DNA of 64,000 bases from Kistimonas sp964291505 (GCA_964291505.2 OZ220216.1:1488001-1552000); one strand, 5' to 3'. Positions 9,263 through 18,214 are shown, numbered from the stretch's first letter. Notes: a model not told the origin generated them from the letters alone. Program-made: numbers and translations.

Positions 9263-9699
9263 TTATCATCTCCCTTGCGATTTGATTGAGAAATACCATG
9301 GCATATGGCTGGGAAGGATTAGGTCATCTCTCCTTCTTTCGTCTCAGACAGCAAAAAGAGGGTTAGATTTTGGACTGTTAAAACGATGTCTGCTCTCCTT
9401 GCGACAAAAGTAGCAGGGGTGACATTGCCCTCTTGACCGGAACTTTTTAGTCCAATCTGCCTCTAATCCCATAAGCAAGCATAGTCTGCTCGCCAACGAT
9501 CAACATGAAGCATAAGGATTTGCAGGACAGAACTGCATCGGCTCCATGAGTTTTTCAAGGGTTTTCCCTGAAATACCACCATTTAACGGACTTGTGGTGT
9601 ACATCTCGGCATTGGCTTTGTTGTGCGTGCATCCTGCAATCCGGTTTGGTGCTGGGTGTGACATTAGTTCTATGTTTTAACGGTGTCAGGGAGTGCAAT
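9263..9699. other. Gene-free interval with a short inverted repeat
   Basis: This 437-base gap separates the divergent LOG gene and the HTH regulator. I see no convincing gene in it. An imperfect inverted repeat, TTTCAAGGG and CCCTGAAA (9553-9573), lies about 130 bases before the regulator start and could be an operator or hairpin. Nothing else stands out. Confidence 0.4.
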
Positions 9700-10029
9700 A
9701 TGTCATTGATGATACGATTGATAAAATCCCGAAGAGAGAAGCGGCTATCGCAGCAGGCGCTGGCTGATTTGATCGGGGTATCCAGAAGTGCGTTGGCCCA
9801 GTGGGAAACCGATATGAGTCGTCCCAGCCTGGATAACTTACGCAAAATTTCTGAAACATTGGGTGTGTCGTTTGAATGGATAGCGACAGGGCGAGGGAAC
9901 CAGTACATCACCAGTAATACTGATGAGATCAGTGATGATGAACTGGATGATGAAATCAATCGCCTCCTGGGGCGCTTGAATCCGCGTCACAAGAAAGCAT
10001 TGTTGGATGTGATCCGCGTCATGCATTAA
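9700..10029 (+). CDS. XRE-family helix-turn-helix regulator
   Basis: A 109-residue regulator with an N-terminal Cro/CI-type HTH (IKSRREKRLSQQALADLIGV then SRSALAQWETDMSRPSL, ~residues 6-45) and an acidic linker (DEISDDELDDEI) leading to a short C-terminal helix. An upstream in-frame start would add 36 unconvincing residues; the ATG at 9700 is preceded by CAGGGA and starts a normal HTH fold. Phage repressors look similar, but the protein lacks a peptidase domain and no phage genes are near. Its target is unknown; it shares a bidirectional terminator with hupB. Confidence 0.8.
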   Translation: MSLMIRLIKSRREKRLSQQALADLIGVSRSALAQWETDMSRPSLDNLRKISETLGVSFEWIATGRGNQYITSNTDEISDDELDDEINRLLGRLNPRHKKALLDVIRVMH

Positions 10030-10049
10030 ACAATGAAAAAATCAGATAC

Positions 10050-10078
10050 AAAAAAAGCACCATACCGGTGCTTTTTTT
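10050..10078. terminator. Bidirectional rho-independent terminator
   Basis: A GCACC/GGTGC stem with a five-base loop is flanked by A-runs on the left and T-runs on the right, so it can end both the HTH regulator (plus) and hupB (minus). Confidence 0.85.
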
Positions 10079-10094
10079 GTTGCGGACAACAACC

Positions 10095-10370
10095 TTAGTT
10101 GTTGACTGCGTCCTTCAGCTTGCTTCCCGCCTTGAACTGGGGGATTTTAGCGGCAGGGATGTCGATCTCGGCGCCAGTCTGCGGGTTACGGCCCTTACGT
10201 GCAGAGCGGGTGCCAACACCGAAGGTGCCGAAGCCGATCAGCTGAACGGACTCACCGCGAACCAGGGCTTCCTGGGTAGAATGCAAGAATGCATTGATGG
10301 CCATTTCGGCCTTGCTCTTGGGCAGATCTGCCTGTTCAGCAACTGCTTCAATCAGCTCTTTTTTGTTCAT
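10095..10370 (-). CDS. hupB: Histone-like DNA-binding protein HU, beta type
   Basis: The 91 residues match HU exactly in size. The family signature GFGTFGVGTRSARKGRNPQTG (shown broken at GFGTFGV ... RKGRNPQTG, ~residues 46-66) includes the DNA-intercalating arm RNPQTG. HU bends and compacts DNA in the nucleoid and supports replication, recombination and repair. The HU/IHF split is judged from MNKKELIEAVAEQADL at the start and the HU-type FKAGSKLKDAVN end. It is monocistronic here rather than beside lon, which is the usual hupB location. Confidence 0.93.
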   Translation of the reverse strand: MNKKELIEAVAEQADLPKSKAEMAINAFLHSTQEALVRGESVQLIGFGTFGVGTRSARKGRNPQTGAEIDIPAAKIPQFKAGSKLKDAVNN

Positions 10371-10461
10371 GTCGAGTCCTGGAAATAACTACAGCCAAAG
10401 ATGCAAGGCGGGCGATAATACACGAAATAAATTGAGGCTCATAGCGGTTTAACCCTTATTT

Positions 10462-11592
10462 TTAGCGACTTGTCATAAGACCATGGTCACGTGTCAGCTG
10501 TTTCAGCCGGTGTTTTTCCGGGGTGTAATATTGTTGTGTCGTGGTGATGGATTCGTGTCCGGCAAAAATGGACAGGTCTTCAATGTCCATGACTTTTGCC
10601 AGGTGTGATAACGCTGTGTGACGCAGTGAGTGGAACGTTTTACCCCTTAATCGATTGGCAAGGTCCAGATCCTGTGGCTCAACGCGGCGTGCGCAGTGTT
10701 CCATGAACTGGCTGAACCATTTTCGGATCTGGCGGGGAGTCATGGAGCGGTAGCTTTCAGCGTTGGGTGTGGCAGGACAGCGCTGTGGCGCCAGGGGAAA
10801 GCTGTCCCTGGCAAAATCAGACAGGCCATGAAAACGGCGATACCGAATAATCGCCTGAAGCATGTGTTCGTTGACGGGCAGCGTACGCAGTCGACGACCT
10901 TTACCGTGAATTTCAAGGGTCAGGTCGCCCTGGTTGTCAGTACGAACATTCTTGCAGGTGTGTTGTGCAAGTTCTGACTGTCGCAGAGCTCCGCCGTAGG
11001 TAATGGCAATGACATAATGCAGGCGTGCTTTTTCCTGCTGCTGTCGTTTGGTTTTCTCAGGGTAGCTGGCAAGGGAATCCAGCAGTGCCTGCCATTCATC
11101 CTCAAAGAAGTACCTTGGTTCACTATGGCCTCTTGCAAACTTTTCACCGGTTTTATCAAAACCACTGACCGGATTTCCCTGGAGATAACCTGTTGTATGC
11201 AGGTAGCTGAAAAAGCTGCTGAGAACCGTAATGATCTGGTCAGTGCTTTTGCCGGCTTTGACAGGATTCGGGAAATACACTTTTTGTGGGTTATTGTGAT
11301 CAATGCCCGGCTGTTGCCAGTGTGGCCAGGGGGCCTGTATGAAATGCACATAAGTCTCCACATCGGCTACCGTAATGTCGGCATAGCCTTTGATGAGTTC
11401 TTTGCGAATAAAGGCTGTGAACCGAACCAGTTCACGGGTGTAACGGCGCAGTGTCTCATCAGAGCGCCGTGCAGCACGGCGCAGGAACAGGCTGAGAGCC
11501 TCCTTGTCCGATGATACGCCGAGCCGATTGTGGCTCGTTCGCGTTTCAGTGACAACGCCGTGTGCTTGGGAGAGTGTTGAAATGTCATGCAT
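10462..11592 (-). CDS. Tyrosine recombinase / integrase, XerC/D-like
   Basis: A 376-residue recombinase with an N-terminal SAM-like core-binding domain (~30-145) and a catalytic domain. Active-site residues visible are Arg in GGALRQSEL, Lys in HGKGRR, His-X-X-Arg in HSLRHT (~321-324), His in FAGHES (~346) and Tyr in QQYY (~355). It should therefore be active in strand exchange. It is longer than XerC/XerD (about 300), and there are no phage, integron or transposon genes, and no tRNA directly beside it. It may be a stranded integrase or an unclassified chromosomal Xer-like enzyme. Confidence 0.85.
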   Translation of the reverse strand: MHDISTLSQAHGVVTETRTSHNRLGVSSDKEALSLFLRRAARRSDETLRRYTRELVRFTAFIRKELIKGYADITVADVETYVHFIQAPWPHWQQPGIDHNNPQKVYFPNPVKAGKSTDQIITVLSSFFSYLHTTGYLQGNPVSGFDKTGEKFARGHSEPRYFFEDEWQALLDSLASYPEKTKRQQQEKARLHYVIAITYGGALRQSELAQHTCKNVRTDNQGDLTLEIHGKGRRLRTLPVNEHMLQAIIRYRRFHGLSDFARDSFPLAPQRCPATPNAESYRSMTPRQIRKWFSQFMEHCARRVEPQDLDLANRLRGKTFHSLRHTALSHLAKVMDIEDLSIFAGHESITTTQQYYTPEKHRLKQLTRDHGLMTSR

Positions 11593-11634
11593 GGCGAGAC
11601 TATATCAGCGACTTAGGCTGACTGTCTTCAGGGC

Positions 11635-12408
11635 TCAGCGTGACAGAAACGCTTCTACGGCGTCATTGAAGGCAACCATCTGGTCGGCGGGTGTACCATG
11701 CCCGGAATCTTTGATGGTATGGAGTCTGGCTTCAGGGATCGTATTACAGCATGCCATGGCGGAGGTGAGTGAAAAGAAATCCCGATCTCCTCGAATGAAC
11801 AGTGTTTCAGCGGAGATATCCGGTAGCCAAAGTGACAGGTCTGTAGCTATCAGGCTGTCGAGACAGGCTGATAGCAACTTAGGATCATTTTCTTGCCAGC
11901 GCTGTCGTAGTACCTCTCTGACTGGATGAAGATGGTCTCCAGGTAATAATGAATGCACCATAATTTTGGCCAGTGTTGGCATGGGGATTAATGGCATTAA
12001 ACGTCGAAATTTAAGCAGTGTTCGGTAGGGCAGTGTCGTGTGATGCAGGGATGTCGCTGTATTCACCAGAATGAGTTGGTCTACCCTGACCGGATATTTG
12101 GCAGCCAAGGCCATGGCCACCATGCCTCCCATGGAAATCCCCATAACATTGCAGGCTTCAACCTTCAGGCTTTCAAGGAGATGGTGCAGATCATCCGCCA
12201 TCACCGGGATGCTGTAATCAGCTGCGGCGCCCGTTTTTCCATGGCCTCTTAAATCCACCAGAATCAGTTGGTGTTGTTTTTTCAGCGTGGGAATTTGCAG
12301 TTGCCAGTCCTGCATGCTGGAAGCAAGCCCATGGATCATCAGTAGGGGCTTGCCTTCGCCGATCACATCATAATGGAGTTCCGTTCCATTAATGCTTGCC
12401 TTAGCCAT
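11635..12408 (-). CDS. Alpha/beta hydrolase, 3-oxoadipate enol-lactonase-like
   Basis: A 257-residue alpha/beta hydrolase with the oxyanion motif MIHGLASS (~24-31), nucleophile elbow GISMGGM (Ser ~92), acid in RGDRDF (~214) and His in DSGHGTP (~239). It resembles PcaD and related esterases, but nothing around it belongs to aromatic catabolism, so the substrate is unknown. The GGAGG Shine-Dalgarno seven bases before the ATG overlaps the foot of a 26-base hairpin. The gene follows the LysR gene on the same strand, 55 bases away. Confidence 0.85.
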   Translation of the reverse strand: MAKASINGTELHYDVIGEGKPLLMIHGLASSMQDWQLQIPTLKKQHQLILVDLRGHGKTGAAADYSIPVMADDLHHLLESLKVEACNVMGISMGGMVAMALAAKYPVRVDQLILVNTATSLHHTTLPYRTLLKFRRLMPLIPMPTLAKIMVHSLLPGDHLHPVREVLRQRWQENDPKLLSACLDSLIATDLSLWLPDISAETLFIRGDRDFFSLTSAMACCNTIPEARLHTIKDSGHGTPADQMVAFNDAVEAFLSR

Positions 12409-12417
12409 ACATTGCCT

Positions 12418-12443
12418 CCGTTCTACTGTTAACTGTAGAACGG
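12418..12443 (-). promoter_or_regulatory. Near-palindrome overlapping the hydrolase ribosome binding site
   Basis: CCGTTCTAC and GTAGAACGG form nine perfect pairs around an eight-base centre that is itself almost symmetrical (TTAA). On the minus strand the 3' foot runs into the GGAGG ribosome binding site of the hydrolase. It could be a protein-binding operator, a hairpin limiting ribosome access, or an end signal for the LysR transcript. There is no U-run. Confidence 0.5.
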
Positions 12444-12463
12444 TTGGAAGAGGTATGGGGGAT

Positions 12464-13351
12464 TTAGCGCTGGGAATGGCAAAGGGCCAGGAAAGCCTCC
12501 AGTGTTGGTTTGCGGTGCTGGTTGTGATGTGTCAGCAGATAGAAGTGCCTTTTCAGATCCAGAAAGGGTGTTTCTATCAGGCTGAGTTTGCCTTCCTGGA
12601 TGGCGTCATTGACGGCAAGTTCCGATAAACAGGCTAACCCCAGTCCGGCCATCACGGCCTGTTTGATGGCTTCCGTTTGCTCAAGCTCCAGGAGAATATG
12701 AATGTTTGGCAGTTTGGACGCGATCGCGTAATCAAACTGTGCACGGGTACCGGAACCGGTTTCCCGAACAATCCATGGGTAAGCGGCCAGTTGCTGTTCG
12801 CTAACCTCCTGCTCTTTCGCTAAGGGGTGCTCCCTTGGCGCCACAATGACCAGGCGGTCGTCTCGCCAGGCTTCGACTGCAATCGACGGATGATGGCAGA
12901 TGCCTTCTATTAAAGCGGCATCCAGTTCATGACGCAGGAGTTTGTCGATGATTTTTTCTGAATTCTGAATGCTGTAGCGGCCGTCAATGCCCGGAAACTC
13001 CTGCTGCATAGTGGCAATAATGTTCGGTAACAGATAACTGCCAATGGTTAAGCTACTGCCAATGGACAGGCTGCCGGAGAGGGTATGGCTGTCGTGAAGA
13101 AACAGGTTTTCAAGATCATTGGCGCGACCAAGCAGTTCGCAGGCCAGTGCCAGCATGCGTTGGCCCTGGTCGTTAAGGGTCAGACGGTTGCTGTAGCGGT
13201 CGAACAGGCGCGTATTCAACTGTTTTTCCAGTTCCGCCAGTGCCATGCTGGCTGCCGGTTGGGACATATGCAAAGACTCCGCCGCGATCCGTACCTGTTG
13301 GTGCTTGGCGATGGCGGTAAAGACTTCAAGCTGTCTCAGGGTAATGTGCAT
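12464..13351 (-). CDS. LysR-family transcriptional regulator
   Basis: This 295-residue protein has the LysR winged HTH at ~3-62 (LRQLEVFTAIAKHQQVRIAAE...HMSQPAASMALAELEKQL) and a periplasmic-binding-like effector domain from ~90. The HTH and effector region resemble YeiE and CysB-like regulators. It is divergent from the TDT-family transporter gene, the standard arrangement in which a LysR protein controls its neighbour. An inverted repeat in the shared intergenic region fits a LysR T-N11-A box. The effector is unknown; a small anion or sulfite-like compound is a guess from the TDT partner. Confidence 0.9.
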   Translation of the reverse strand: MHITLRQLEVFTAIAKHQQVRIAAESLHMSQPAASMALAELEKQLNTRLFDRYSNRLTLNDQGQRMLALACELLGRANDLENLFLHDSHTLSGSLSIGSSLTIGSYLLPNIIATMQQEFPGIDGRYSIQNSEKIIDKLLRHELDAALIEGICHHPSIAVEAWRDDRLVIVAPREHPLAKEQEVSEQQLAAYPWIVRETGSGTRAQFDYAIASKLPNIHILLELEQTEAIKQAVMAGLGLACLSELAVNDAIQEGKLSLIETPFLDLKRHFYLLTHHNQHRKPTLEAFLALCHSQR

Positions 13352-13388
13352 GGGATGCTTTGTAGGCTAAATGGAGATTGTCAAATAA

Positions 13389-13440
13389 AGAATAAGGATA
13401 ACTTATACAGCCTATTTAAAACATCGAATATTCTTATTCT
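13389..13440. promoter_or_regulatory. LysR-type operator region
   Basis: ATAAG-N5-CTTAT (13392-13406) is a dyad of the T-N11-A class bound by LysR proteins. A wider pair, AGAATAAG (13389-13396) and CTTATTCT (13433-13440), frames it. Both lie between the divergent LysR and transporter genes. Confidence 0.5.
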
Positions 13441-13489
13441 AAGTGGCGTATTAGGATCACCGAATTAACGCTTTCGAGGTAAATTCGTG

Positions 13490-14476
13490 ATGGCTGATAT
13501 AAATGCCCCCGGTTGTATGATGTCTACAACACAGGTTCCTCTTCGGGAGCGATTGAAGAATGTCCCGACCCCGTTAGGAGGGCTGGGTCTGGCGACAGCC
13601 AGCTTGGGTGGAACCTGGGCACTCTATGTTCCCCGATTTGCTGAGCAGTCAAAACTGCTTGCCGCTTTCTTGGGTGGTCTTTTCATTCTATTGGTACTGG
13701 CTAAGTTTTTTGTTAATTCCAAACTGTTGAAGGATGATATTTCTCATCCGGTAGCCGGTAGTATCATGCCCACTATTGCCATGGGCACTATGGTGGTGGC
13801 TGCGGCTTTATTGCCTTATGTACCTGCATTTGCCCGTGGTTTATGGCTGACTGCTATCGCTGCCCATATTGCATTGTTGTTCTTTTTTGCGGCTTACCGG
13901 ATACGAGAATTCCGGATGGAACATATGGTACCCAGTTGGTTTGTACCGCCGGTCGGTATCATCGTTGCTGCCGTGACCTGTAAGGGAATGGGGTATGAGA
14001 CACTGGTTCATGCTATTTTTTATTTCGGGCTAGTGGCTTATCTGATTAAGCTGCCCCTGATGATGTATCGCCTGATTTTCAAGGACTGCATTCCCCAGGC
14101 AGCTTTGCCCACGATCGCAATCATGGGCGCGCCGGCATCACTGACGCTTGCGGGTTATTTGGCCGCTTTCGAAGAACCTAACCTGATTCTTGTCGGTGCA
14201 CTGGTGCCGCTGGCATTGTTCATGACCATGTTGGTCTACGTGGCCTTTTTCAAACTGCTTCGGCTGCCGTTTTCACCTGGCTATGCGGCTTTTACGTTCC
14301 CCATGGTGATTGGTGCAACGGCGATGTTTAAATTTGCGGCGCTGATCCAGAGCGAGGTGCCAGCGCATATTTACCACCTGTTTTATGGGGTGGCTGTCTT
14401 TGAGATGTATATTGCGTCAGCGATTGTTTTTTATGTGGCGCTTCGTTACGGAATACACTATCTAATACGTCGTTAA
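13490..14476 (+). CDS. TDT-family transporter (TehA/SLAC1-like)
   Basis: About ten hydrophobic segments over 328 residues and the N-terminal VPTPLGGLGLATASLGGTWA place it in the tellurite-resistance/dicarboxylate transporter (TDT) family, whose members are anion channels or exporters for C4-dicarboxylates, sulfite or anions such as chloride and nitrate. A GTG lies one codon earlier; the ATG at 13490 sits nine bases after GAGGT. The divergent LysR gene is its likely regulator. The substrate cannot be read from sequence. Confidence 0.82.
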   Translation: MADINAPGCMMSTTQVPLRERLKNVPTPLGGLGLATASLGGTWALYVPRFAEQSKLLAAFLGGLFILLVLAKFFVNSKLLKDDISHPVAGSIMPTIAMGTMVVAAALLPYVPAFARGLWLTAIAAHIALLFFFAAYRIREFRMEHMVPSWFVPPVGIIVAAVTCKGMGYETLVHAIFYFGLVAYLIKLPLMMYRLIFKDCIPQAALPTIAIMGAPASLTLAGYLAAFEEPNLILVGALVPLALFMTMLVYVAFFKLLRLPFSPGYAAFTFPMVIGATAMFKFAALIQSEVPAHIYHLFYGVAVFEMYIASAIVFYVALRYGIHYLIRR

Positions 14477-14499
14477 GTCATTCTGAAACCATTCTTTGA

Positions 14500-14526
14500 A
14501 GCCCTGATCCTGATCAGGGCTTTTTT
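14500..14526 (+). terminator. Rho-independent terminator after TDT transporter
   Basis: GCCCTGATC pairs with GATCAGGGC and is followed by six T residues. Confidence 0.88.
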
Positions 14527-14658
14527 GTGTACTGCAAAAGGGGAGTGGTGACGTATAATTCCCTGTTTCGACGTGATGCTTCAGCCGTTTGCTGTCCGAA
14601 AGTACGCACTGCTGACCTGTCATGCTGTATGAACCCCCCGAATTGTTAACGGAAAACA

Positions 14659-16146
14659 ATGACTGTCCGTACCCGAGTGGCCCCGTCGCCGACCGGTGAT
14701 CCGCATGTCGGCACCGCTTATATCGCCCTGTTTAACCTGGCTTTTGCACGCAGTCAGGGCGGTGAGTTTATCTTGCGTATTGAAGATACTGATCAGCAGC
14801 GCAGTACGCCGGAATCTGAGCAGATGATTCTCGATTCCCTCCGCTGGCTTGGCCTTGAATGGAGTGAAGGGCCGGATGTCGGTGGCCCTCACGGCCCTTA
14901 CCGTCAGAGTGAACGTGGGGATATTTATGCCAAGCATGCTGATATCCTGCTTGAGAAAGGGCATGCCTTCCGTTGTTTCTGTTCCTCTGAGCGCCTGGAT
15001 TCACTGCGTGCCGAACAGATGGCTAACAAGCAGACACCGGGTTATGACGGCCACTGTCTCCATCTCAGTGAAGCTGACGTGCAGGCCAAGCTGGCGGCAG
15101 GCGAGCCCCATGTTGTGAGGATGAAGGTGCCGGAAAGTGGTACTTGTGTTGTTGACGACATGCTGCGCGACACCATTGAAATTGACTGGTCCCAGATTGA
15201 TATGCAGGTGCTGGTGAAAGCTGATGGCATGCCAACCTACCACCTCGCAAACGTGGTGGATGACCACCTGATGGGTATTACCCATGTGATTCGTGGTGAA
15301 GAGTGGATTAACTCCGCGCCCAAGCACAAGCTGTTGTATCAGTATTTTGACTGGGAGATGCCGACCCTCTGCCATATGCCGCTGCTGCGTAATCCGGACA
15401 AGAGCAAACTGTCCAAACGCAAGAATCCGACCAGTATTAACTACTACCGTCGTATGGGTTATCTGCCGGAATCAGTGTTGAACTATCTTGGTCGGATGGG
15501 CTGGTCCATGCCGGATGAGCGGGAGAAGTTCACCCTTAACGAAATGGTGGAACACTTTGATATTCAAAGGGTTTCACTGGGTGGTCCGATTTTCGACCAG
15601 GAAAAACTGGCCTGGTTAAACGGCAGCTGGATTCGTGAAAACCTTACTGTAGACGAATTTGCCGATCGTCTGCACGGCTGGCTGATCAACGATGATTACA
15701 TGCGACAGTTCCTGCCGTTTGCCAAGGAGCGTGCAGAGCGGTTTACTGATTTCATGGCGCTGTCCGGCTTTATGTTCACCGGTATGTTGAACCTGACGCC
15801 GGAATCATTCGCTCATAAGAAGCTGGATGATGCAGGTGTTAAAAAGGCGCTGCAGTTTGCCTTATGGCGCCTGGAAGCGTTGCGCCAGTGGGATAAAGAC
15901 GCCATTTTTACCGAAATCAAAACGCTAGCCAAAGCCATTGATTTGAAAGTAGGGGAGTTGATGCAGCCTATTTTTGTAGCCATCGCCGGTACCCCGAATT
16001 CGTGGTCTGTGGTGGATTCCATGGAAATACTGGGGCCCGATATGAGCCGCGCGCGTATCCGTCATGCCATCGAGATTCTGGGTGGTGTGTCCAAGAAAGA
16101 AGCCAAGCGACTGGAAAAAGAGTACAAGCAGCTGGCTGACGCTTGA
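14659..16146 (+). CDS. gltX: Glutamate--tRNA ligase
   Basis: The 495-residue class I synthetase charges tRNA-Glu with glutamate in the cytoplasm. The HIGH-type motif is in PSPTGDPHVGTAY (~9-21) and the KMSKS-type motif is KLSKRKNPT (~250). A Glu-box/Gln-discriminating anticodon domain follows. The Cys-rich insert FRCFCS...CL near 105-130 resembles the zinc site of other GluRS. It immediately precedes an array of tRNA genes including its own substrate tRNA-Glu, the common gammaproteobacterial arrangement, although the array here is exceptionally large. Confidence 0.97.
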   Translation: MTVRTRVAPSPTGDPHVGTAYIALFNLAFARSQGGEFILRIEDTDQQRSTPESEQMILDSLRWLGLEWSEGPDVGGPHGPYRQSERGDIYAKHADILLEKGHAFRCFCSSERLDSLRAEQMANKQTPGYDGHCLHLSEADVQAKLAAGEPHVVRMKVPESGTCVVDDMLRDTIEIDWSQIDMQVLVKADGMPTYHLANVVDDHLMGITHVIRGEEWINSAPKHKLLYQYFDWEMPTLCHMPLLRNPDKSKLSKRKNPTSINYYRRMGYLPESVLNYLGRMGWSMPDEREKFTLNEMVEHFDIQRVSLGGPIFDQEKLAWLNGSWIRENLTVDEFADRLHGWLINDDYMRQFLPFAKERAERFTDFMALSGFMFTGMLNLTPESFAHKKLDDAGVKKALQFALWRLEALRQWDKDAIFTEIKTLAKAIDLKVGELMQPIFVAIAGTPNSWSVVDSMEILGPDMSRARIRHAIEILGGVSKKEAKRLEKEYKQLADA

Positions 16147-16152
16147 TCCGCT

Positions 16153-16191
16153 GGCCAGCAGTAACGATGGTTGCTGCTGGCCTGTCTGTTT
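16153..16191 (+). terminator. Likely terminator after gltX
   Basis: GGCCAGCAG and CTGCTGGCC form a nine-pair stem followed by TGTCTGTTTT. The U-run is interrupted, so efficiency may be modest. Confidence 0.6.
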
Positions 16192-16270
16192 TATCGAATC
16201 CTTTTCTGTTTCTCTTCGCCATTCTCGGTAAGTACGTTCGTTTCGTTCTTAAAAGAGCGAATCGATATGC

Positions 16271-16299
16271 TTGACAGGTTATAAGCGCGCCCATAGAAT
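16271..16299 (+). promoter_or_regulatory. Sigma-70 promoter of the first tRNA array
   Basis: A perfect -35 TTGACA (16271-16276) and -10 TAGAAT (16294-16299) are separated by exactly 17 bases and followed by a GC-rich discriminator (CGCCCCGC), as expected for a stable-RNA promoter under stringent control. The same layout precedes the tRNA-Ala genes at 17716 and 26621. Confidence 0.85.
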
Positions 16300-16344
16300 T
16301 CGCCCCGCATTCCGGCACTGACTTCACGTCGGACAGCACGGAAC

Positions 16345-16420
<76 letters not shown>

Positions 16421-16442
16421 AATTCTTTTCGTAAGAATTTGC

Positions 16443-16518
16443 GTCCCCTTCGTCTAGTGGCCTAGGACACTGCCCTTTCACGGCAGTAACAGGGGTTCGA
16501 GTCCCCTAGGGGACGCCA
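16443..16518 (+). tRNA. tRNA-Glu(TTC) copy 1
   Basis: Acceptor GTCCCCT/AGGGGAC, anticodon stem CTGCC/GGCAG with loop CTTTCAC (TTC), CCA encoded. Substrate of the adjacent GltX. Confidence 0.97.
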
Positions 16519-16587
16519 CTTTCTATCTGGGTGGTGTCATCTGCTCGAGACCGGATGCCGGTCGTTAAATAAAGCATCAGGTATAAA
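16519..16587 (+). repeat. 69-base Glu-Gly spacer with conserved GACCGG/CCGGTC hairpin (eight copies)
   Basis: The same spacer follows Glu copies at 16749-16817, 16979-17047, 17209-17277, 17887-17955, 18215-18283, 18659-18727 and 26792-26860. Most copies keep a perfect six-pair hairpin with loop ATG; the copy at 16979 reads TCAGTC and the one at 18215 TCGGTC. It may guide transcript processing between the tRNAs (inference). Confidence 0.85.
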
Positions 16588-16663
<76 letters not shown>

Positions 16664-16672
16664 GTGTTGTGT

Positions 16673-16748
16673 GTCCCCTTCGTCTAGTGGCCTAGGACAC
16701 CGCCCTTTCACGGCGGTAACAGGGGTTCGAGTCCCCTAGGGGACGCCA
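16673..16748 (+). tRNA. tRNA-Glu(TTC) copy 2
   Basis: As copy 1, but the anticodon stem is CCGCC/GGCGG: a compensated base-pair change that keeps the stem intact. Confidence 0.97.
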
Positions 16749-16817
16749 CTTTCTATTTGAGTGGTGTCATCTGCTCGAGACCGGATGCCGGTCGTTAAAT
16801 AACGCATCAGAGTTAGA

Positions 16818-16893
<76 letters not shown>

Positions 16894-16902
16894 GTGTTGT
16901 GT

Positions 16903-16978
16903 GTCCCCTTCGTCTAGTGGCCTAGGACACTGCCCTTTCACGGCAGTAACAGGGGTTCGAGTCCCCTAGGGGACGCCA
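16903..16978 (+). tRNA. tRNA-Glu(TTC) copy 3
   Basis: CTGCC/GGCAG anticodon stem form, CCA encoded. Confidence 0.97.
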
Positions 16979-17047
16979 CTTTCTATTTGAGTGGTGTCAT
17001 CTGCTCGAGACCGGATGTCAGTCGTTAAATAAAGCATCAGGTATAAA

Positions 17048-17123
<76 letters not shown>

Positions 17124-17132
17124 GTGTTGTGT

Positions 17133-17208
17133 GTCCCCTTCGTCTAGTGGCCTAGGACACTGCCCTTTCACGGCAGTAACAGGGGTTCGAGTCCCCTAGG
17201 GGACGCCA
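17133..17208 (+). tRNA. tRNA-Glu(TTC) copy 4
   Basis: CTGCC/GGCAG form, CCA encoded. Confidence 0.97.
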
Positions 17209-17277
17209 CTTTCTATTTGAGTGGTGTCATCTGCTCGAGACCGGATGCCGGTCGTTAAATAAAGCATCAGTTATAAA

Positions 17278-17353
<76 letters not shown>

Positions 17354-17362
17354 GTGTTGTGT

Positions 17363-17438
17363 GTCCCCTTCGTCTAGTGGCCTAGGACACCGCCCTTTCA
17401 CGGCGGTAACAGGGGTTCGAACCCCCTAGGGGACGCCA
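17363..17438 (+). tRNA. tRNA-Glu(TTC) copy 5
   Basis: CCGCC/GGCGG anticodon stem. The T loop reads TTCGAAC instead of TTCGAGT, still compatible with the T-loop consensus. Last tRNA before the first terminator. Confidence 0.96.
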
Positions 17439-17449
17439 CTATTTTTTTG

Positions 17450-17476
17450 AGCCGGTCTGAGGACCGGCTTTTTTTT
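17450..17476 (+). terminator. Rho-independent terminator of the first tRNA array
   Basis: GCCGGTC and GACCGGC pair around a short loop, followed by eight T residues. Confidence 0.9.
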
Positions 17477-17628
17477 GCCTGTCATTTTCTTATGCCTTCA
17501 AAGCTTTTCCCTCTTATTGCTCTTGTTTAATCAGTAAGGCTTATTCCTTTGGGTTGCTGGATGTTTCTCTCTGCAGGCTTTATGTGTCGATGTTCGTATA
17601 TTCCGCAGGCAATTGGGAACGGTTGTCC

Positions 17629-17657
17629 TTGACAGTGTTGGGGGCTGTCCATAGAAT
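17629..17657 (+). promoter_or_regulatory. Sigma-70 promoter of the second tRNA array
   Basis: TTGACA (17629-17634), 17-base spacer, TAGAAT (17652-17657), followed by TCGCTCCCG. Same architecture as the promoter at 16271. The interval 17477-17715 holds only this promoter. Confidence 0.85.
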
Positions 17658-17715
17658 TCGCTCCCGTTCGCAGCTGTTACCGCAAGCGTTTTGCAGAAAC
17701 AACTGAACGGATGTC

Positions 17716-17791
<76 letters not shown>

Positions 17792-17810
17792 AATTCCTAA
17801 AGGAATTTGC

Positions 17811-17886
17811 GTCCCCTTCGTCTAGTGGCCTAGGACACTGCCCTTTCACGGCAGTAACAGGGGTTCGAGTCCCCTAGGGGACGCCA
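17811..17886 (+). tRNA. tRNA-Glu(TTC) copy 6
   Basis: CTGCC/GGCAG form, CCA encoded. Confidence 0.97.
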
Positions 17887-17955
17887 CTTTTCTATTGAGT
17901 GGTGTCATCTGCTCGAGACCGGATGCCGGTCGTTAAATAAAGCATCAGGTATAAA

Positions 17956-18031
<76 letters not shown>

Positions 18032-18040
18032 GTGTGCGAC

Positions 18041-18116
<76 letters not shown>

Positions 18117-18138
18117 AGTTCTTCTTGTAAGAATTTGC

Positions 18139-18214
18139 GTCCCCTTCGTCTAGTGGCCTAGGACACTGCCCTTTCACGGCAGTAACAGGGGTTCGAGTCC
18201 CCTAGGGGACGCCA
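18139..18214 (+). tRNA. tRNA-Glu(TTC) copy 7
   Basis: CTGCC/GGCAG form, CCA encoded. Confidence 0.97.

Noticed and set aside
9700..11592. Prophage or genomic island (HTH regulator plus integrase)
   Set aside because: HU lies between them, and there are no phage structural genes, att repeats or tRNA boundary at this place.
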